Assembly (NCBI GenBank): GCA_944385465.1
Contig: CALWXH010000018.1
Location: 1-34,573, forward strand
DNA from: an uncultured Oscillospiraceae bacterium
GTDB lineage: Bacteria > Bacillota > Clostridia > Oscillospirales > Oscillospiraceae
DNA: 34,573 bases
Direction of reading: 5' to 3'
The notes beneath the pieces are model-generated. The model had not been told where the DNA came from. It was given only the letters and a program-made list of their open reading frames with translations, and searched no databases. Position 1 is the stretch's first letter; the number at the start of each line of letters is the position of its first letter. The position numbers and the translations under genes are program-made. Of the stretch, positions 31,069-34,573 are shown piece after piece.

Positions 31069-31851
31069 ATGATCGAATTTTTCCAATCGCCGGTGACCCA
31101 GACCATCCTGACGGCGCTGAACCAGGGCTTCATCGTCACCCTGGAGCTGTTTTTTGTCACCCTCATCGGGGCCATCCCACTGGGGCTGGTCATCGCCTTC
31201 GGCTCCATGAACCGCCTGGCGCCCCTGGCCCGGCCCACCCGCTGGCTGCTCCGCCGCCGGGGGCGGGAGCCCCGCTGGTTTGCCCGGGCCCTGATCGTCT
31301 TCCGGCCCATCCAGCTGATCTGCCGGCTGCTGGTGTGGATCGTCCGAGGCACCCCCCTGATCCTGCAGATCATCGCCATCTACTATGTGCCCGGCCTGGT
31401 GATGGACGGGGGCACCCCCTGGCCCCGGGGGGAAATGGGCCGGATGACGGCGGTGTGTGTGGCCTTCATCATCAACTACGCCTTCTATTTCTCCGAGATT
31501 TTCCGGGGGGGCATCCAGGGGGTGCCCAAGGGCCAGCAGGAGGCGGGGCTGGTGCTGGGCATGACCAAGGGGCAGATCTTCTTCAAGGTCACCCTGCTGC
31601 AGATGGTCAAGCGCATCGTGCCCCCCATGTCCAACGAGATCATCACCCTGGTGAAGGACACCTCCCTGTCCCGGGCCATCGCCCTGCAGGAGGTCATCTG
31701 GGCGGCGGAGTCCTTCATGAAGGGCAACCAGGGGATCTCCGGCCTGTGGTGGCCGCTGATGTTCACCGCGGTGTACTACCTGGCCTTCAGCGCCATCGTG
31801 ACCATGGTGCTGGGACGGCTGGAGAAGAAGCTGGACTATTTTCAGGTATAA
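31069..31851 (+). CDS. Amino-acid ABC transporter permease
   Basis: 260 residues of the HisM/GlnP type. The ATPase-coupling EAA loop is QQEAGLVLGMTKGQIFFKVT, and WIVRGTPLILQ is a family signature. Between the first two helices lies an extra, strongly basic cytoplasmic segment (about 48-80, with LLRRRGREPRW) that most members lack. It forms the membrane pore for the substrate carried by the upstream lipoprotein. AGAGAGGA lies about 10 nt before the ATG. The ATPase gene follows after 12 bp. Confidence 0.93.
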   Translation: MIEFFQSPVTQTILTALNQGFIVTLELFFVTLIGAIPLGLVIAFGSMNRLAPLARPTRWLLRRRGREPRWFARALIVFRPIQLICRLLVWIVRGTPLILQIIAIYYVPGLVMDGGTPWPRGEMGRMTAVCVAFIINYAFYFSEIFRGGIQGVPKGQQEAGLVLGMTKGQIFFKVTLLQMVKRIVPPMSNEIITLVKDTSLSRAIALQEVIWAAESFMKGNQGISGLWWPLMFTAVYYLAFSAIVTMVLGRLEKKLDYFQV

Positions 31852-31863
31852 GGGGGTGGGGAC

Positions 31864-32652
31864 ATGCCGATTCTGGACGTACGCAACATCGAGAAGCACT
31901 TCGGGGAGACCCGGGTGCTGGAGGACATCAGCTTCTCCCTGGAGCAGGGCCAGGCCCTGGCCATCATCGGCTCCTCGGGCAGCGGCAAGACCACCCTGCT
32001 GCGGTGCCTGAACTTTCTGGAGCGGCCGGACCAGGGCGTGATCCGGGTGAAGGACCATGTGATCTTTGATGCCCGGGACCCCGCCACCCAGCAGGAGAGC
32101 GAGGTGCGCCGCAAGCGGCTCCACTTCGGGCTGGTGTTCCAGTCCTTCAACCTGTTCCCCCAGTACACCGCCCTGCGCAACGTGACCCTGGCCAAGGAGC
32201 TGCTGGCCCGGGAGCAGCCGGAGTTCAAAACCCGGAAAAAGGAGGTGCTGGCGGAGATCGAGCGGGAGGGGCTGCAGCTGCTGGAGCGGATGGGCCTGGC
32301 CGACCGGGCGGGGCACTATCCCAACCAGCTGTCCGGCGGCCAGCAGCAGCGGGTGGCCATCGCCCGGGCCCTGGCCCTGCACCCGGACATTCTCTGCTTT
32401 GACGAGCCCACCTCCGCCCTGGACCCGGAGCTCACCGGGGAGGTGCTCAAGGTCATCCGCACCCTGGCGGAGCAAAAGACCACCATGATCATCGTCACCC
32501 ATGAGATGGCCTTTGCCCGGGATGTGGCCGACCAGCTCATCTTCATGGACAGCGGCGTCATCGTGGAACAGGGGGATCCCCAGCAGGTGATCAACCACCC
32601 CCGGGAGGAGCGCACCCGCCAGTTCCTCGCCCGCTACCGGCAGGAGGCGTGA
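31864..32652 (+). CDS. Amino-acid ABC transporter ATP-binding protein
   Basis: 262 residues, GlnQ type. Walker A GSSGSGKT at 36-43, Q-loop in VFQSFNLFPQ, signature LSGGQ at 156-160, Walker B ILCFDE, and the switch His in VTHEMAFARD. Powers uptake of polar amino acids with the neighbouring permease and binding protein. It carries a slightly longer helical region (about 110-145) than short GlnQ proteins. GGGGTGGGG precedes the ATG. Confidence 0.95.
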   Translation: MPILDVRNIEKHFGETRVLEDISFSLEQGQALAIIGSSGSGKTTLLRCLNFLERPDQGVIRVKDHVIFDARDPATQQESEVRRKRLHFGLVFQSFNLFPQYTALRNVTLAKELLAREQPEFKTRKKEVLAEIEREGLQLLERMGLADRAGHYPNQLSGGQQQRVAIARALALHPDILCFDEPTSALDPELTGEVLKVIRTLAEQKTTMIIVTHEMAFARDVADQLIFMDSGVIVEQGDPQQVINHPREERTRQFLARYRQEA

Positions 32653-32725
32653 CACCGTCTGCACCCGGTCGGGGCGCGCCGTAAAAGCTGTGGCCGCGGC
32701 GCGCTCTGTTTGGTATGGATACGGG

Positions 32726-32763
32726 AAAAGACCGGGCGCTCCAGGAGCGCCCGGTCTTTTTTT
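32726..32763. terminator. Bidirectional terminator between the ABC operon and recR
   Basis: AAAAGACCGGGCGCT pairs with AGCGCCCGGTCTTTT, followed by further T; it serves both convergent transcripts. Confidence 0.93.
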
Positions 32764-32790
32764 CGCAAATTTTGATGTCGTACCGCCCGT

Positions 32791-33393
32791 TCACATCTCC
32801 CGCCGGCCCTCCATGGCCCGGGTGAGGGTGGCCTCGTCGGCAAACTCCAGGTGGCTGCCCACGGGGATGCCGTAGGCCAGCCGGGTCACCTTCACCCCGA
32901 AGGGTTTCAGCAGGCGGGAGAGGTACATGGCAGTGGTCTCCCCCTCCGTGTCCGGGTTGGTGGCCATGATGACCTCCTCCACCCCGCCGGCGGACACCCG
33001 CTCCGCCAGCTGGGCGATGCGCAGATCGTCGGGCCCCACGTGGTTCATGGGGGAGATCACCCCGTGGAGCACGTGGTACACCCCCTGGTACTCCCGGGCG
33101 CGCTCCATGGCCACCACGTCCTTGGGGTCGGCCACCACACAGATGACGCTGTGGTCCCGCCGGGGGGAGGCGCAGATGGGGCAGGGCCCCTCCCCCTGGG
33201 CCAGGTTCTGGCACACGGGGCAGCAGGAGATGGAGGACTTGGCCTGCAAAATGGCGTCGGCAAAGGCCCGGGCCGACTCCTCCGGCTGATCCAGCAGGTG
33301 GAAGGCCAGGCGCTGGGCGCTCTTGCGGCCCACGCCGGGCAGCTTGGCAAACTGCTCCACCAAATTCTCCAGAGCGGGGGGAAAATAATCCAT
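32791..33393 (-). CDS. recR: Recombination mediator RecR
   Basis: 200 residues, exact family size. N-terminal helix-hairpin-helix (KLPGVGRKSAQRLAFHLL), a four-Cys zinc finger (CCPVC at 57-61 and CPIC at 71-74) and a Toprim domain (VICVVADPKDVVAMER). RecR with RecO/RecF loads RecA on gapped DNA. ATG 33393 has GGAGG at 8 nt; a TTG at 33408 is unlikely. It follows rpe by 45 bp and probably shares its transcript. The usual partner dnaX is not adjacent. Confidence 0.96.
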   Translation of the reverse strand: MDYFPPALENLVEQFAKLPGVGRKSAQRLAFHLLDQPEESARAFADAILQAKSSISCCPVCQNLAQGEGPCPICASPRRDHSVICVVADPKDVVAMERAREYQGVYHVLHGVISPMNHVGPDDLRIAQLAERVSAGGVEEVIMATNPDTEGETTAMYLSRLLKPFGVKVTRLAYGIPVGSHLEFADEATLTRAMEGRREM

Positions 33394-33438
33394 GGGATTG
33401 ACCTCCAAAGGGGGTATAGAGTAAGAGAGGGGCGCCCC

Positions 33439-34095
33439 TCAGTTCTCCGGGGGCTGGCGCAGGGAGGCGATGGCCAGTTCAATATCCGGCGCGCCGTACA
33501 CCGAGGAGCCCGCCACCAGCACATTGGCCCCCGCCTCCACCACCTGGCGGGCGGTGACCGGGTTGATGCCCCCGTCCACCTCCAGCTCGCAGGCGGGGTT
33601 CACCTCATCGATGAGCTGCCGCACCCGGCGGATGGTATCCAGCTGGCGCTCCAGAAAGGCCTGCCCGCCGAAGCCGGGCTCCACCGTCATCACCAGCACC
33701 ATATCCAGCTTCTCCAGATAGGGCAGCACCGCCTCCGCCGCGGTGATGGGCCGCAGGGCCACCGCCTTTTTCACGCCGCAGTCCTCCATGATCTTCAGGG
33801 CCTCGGCAATGCGGGTGGGGTGGTCCGCCTCCAGGTGGATGGACAGCAGGTCCGCCCCCGCCTGGGCAAAGGCCTTCACATAGCGCACCGGCTTGTCGAT
33901 CATCAGGTGCACGTCCAGGAACATGTCGGTGTGATTGCGGATGGACTTCACCACCGGCACGCCGATGGTGATGTTGGGCACAAAGCAGCCGTCCATCACG
34001 TCCACATGCACCCAGTCAGCGGAGCGGATCCGGTGGATGTCCCGCTCCAGGTTGCAAAAATCCGCTGACAGAATGGAAGGCGCGATTTTAATCAT
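33439..34095 (-). CDS. rpe: Ribulose-phosphate 3-epimerase
   Basis: 218 residues, standard length. TIM-barrel signatures: SILSADFCNLERDI, HVDVMDGCFVPN, LDVHLMI, TVEPGFGGQAF and VDGGIN, which include the metal-binding His and Asp residues. It interconverts ribulose 5-phosphate and xylulose 5-phosphate in the pentose phosphate pathway. AAAGGATG precedes the ATG by 9 nt. It is the upstream gene of an rpe-recR unit. Confidence 0.96.
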   Translation of the reverse strand: MIKIAPSILSADFCNLERDIHRIRSADWVHVDVMDGCFVPNITIGVPVVKSIRNHTDMFLDVHLMIDKPVRYVKAFAQAGADLLSIHLEADHPTRIAEALKIMEDCGVKKAVALRPITAAEAVLPYLEKLDMVLVMTVEPGFGGQAFLERQLDTIRRVRQLIDEVNPACELEVDGGINPVTARQVVEAGANVLVAGSSVYGAPDIELAIASLRQPPEN

Positions 34096-34284
34096 GGAAT
34101 ATCATCCTTTCTCTCTTCGGGGCAAACCATTTCCCACCGGCGGCGGGGGCGCCCGGGGCACCGTTCCGCGGCCGGATACATAGGATACCACAAGCGGAAG
34201 TCGCCGCCGGCAGACCGGGGGGCTTCCTGACGCTCCCGCCCGCCCCCGGTGTACCGCCGCGCCCGGCGTGCCGCACCTGAATAG

Positions 34285-34327
34285 CCGCCCGGCAGGGTCC
34301 GCCCTGCCGGGCGGTATTGGCGTTTTT
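34285..34327 (+). terminator. Terminator-like hairpin upstream of rpe
   Basis: CCGCCCGGCAGGG (34285-34297) pairs perfectly with CCCTGCCGGGCGG (34302-34314); a run of five T follows at 34323-34327. It stands between rpe and repeat copy 5, but no plus-strand gene precedes it. A terminator hairpin also precedes copy 4. The stretch 34096-34284 shows no other feature. Confidence 0.5.
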
Positions 34328-34353
34328 GGGGGGCGATACCCCCAGACCCCCAG

Positions 34354-34573
34354 GGGATTCCGCCGCCTGCGGGCGGCGGGGCGCGCCGTCCCGGTGCGTC
34401 CCAGGTTTCGGCCTGAGGGCCGACCTACTTTTCTCACGGGAGAAAAGTAGGCAAAAGCCCGTTCTTTCGCCGGAGGGTTCCGGCAAGACCTTTGGTTTGT
34501 CGGGTCCCGCCCCGACAGGCGGGGTACTTTCTCTTGCACCAGAGAAAGTACCCAAAGAGCGTGTCCAGGGGGA
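34354..34573 (+). repeat. Dispersed repeat: inverted right-end fragment and start of copy 5
   Basis: 34354-34381 repeats the copy 4 left flank exactly. Then 34408-34451 is a right end in reverse orientation: a TCGGCC/GGCCGA hairpin, then CCTACTTTTCTC/GAGAAAAGTAGG, then GCAAAAGCCCG, matching copy 1 read backwards. A normal left end follows: TGTCGGG/CCCGACA (34498-34504 with 34511-34517), the palindrome at 34522-34553 and CCAAAGAG. The core runs out of the window. This head-to-head join shows the modules recombine. Confidence 0.85.

Noticed and set aside
1-34573. CRISPR array
   Set aside because: The repeats are hundreds of bases long and kilobases apart, with no short regular spacers and no cas genes.

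Overview
The window is high-GC DNA from an endospore-forming gut-type Clostridia, most like an Oscillospiraceae/Flavonifractor-type genome. This rests on GC-rich Firmicutes-style genes with GGAGG ribosome sites and on spore genes: dpaA-dpaB, spoIVB-spo0A and spoIIAA-spoIIAB-sigF. The genus call is inference from gene content and style; no rRNA or tRNA gene was seen.

Layout. 1-580: dispersed repeat, copy 1. 622-4210: a MarR regulator and a large ABC ATPase-permease fusion (minus strand). 4415-6180: a GntP-type permease with its own promoter and terminator. 6217-8490: a DUF1653 protein, a WYL-type regulator, a small membrane protein and a possible 47-residue ORF. 8491-9687: a CorA transporter with a long structured leader. 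9761-11272: dipicolinate synthase dpaA-dpaB. 11273-12156: repeat copy 2, with two right ends. 12169-14826: nicotinate phosphoribosyltransferase, MTA/SAH nucleosidase and luxS. 14832-16995: a LysR regulator divergent from a flavoprotein. 17023-17817: repeat copy 3. 17859-19829: spoIVB-spo0A. 20097-20660: a membrane protein. 20697-21372: repeat copy 4. 21320-23304: mutY and a radical-SAM protein. 23467-24985: the spoIIA operon. 25006-26737: an operon of small exported proteins with an internal tandem duplication. 26766-29354: a sugar isomerase-like protein, then a GtrB/GtrA pair. 29468-32763: a coiled-coil protein and a polar amino-acid ABC transporter. 32791-34095: rpe-recR. 34354-34573: an inverted right-end fragment of the repeat followed by the start of copy 5.

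The standout is the repeat family. Four full cores of 443-455 nt lie in the same orientation between genes, each bounded by palindromic hairpins. Their sequences differ, but helices are kept by compensatory changes: the distal arm pairs through different bases in every copy around a nearly fixed 7-nt loop. The wobble pairs in the best helices are G-U when read on the plus strand, which suggests a structured RNA transcribed left to right. No transposase, reverse transcriptase or conserved ORF accompanies it, and I do not recognise it as a named RNA class. The ends are built from hairpin modules that recur in inverted and nested arrangements, so the unit also behaves like a mobile or recombining element.

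The other genes are mostly housekeeping, sporulation and transport. The spore genes fall in three separate clusters: sigma-F control, the SpoIVB/Spo0A pair, and dipicolinate synthesis. MtnN and LuxS catalyse consecutive steps of S-adenosylhomocysteine recycling and share an operon with NAD salvage.
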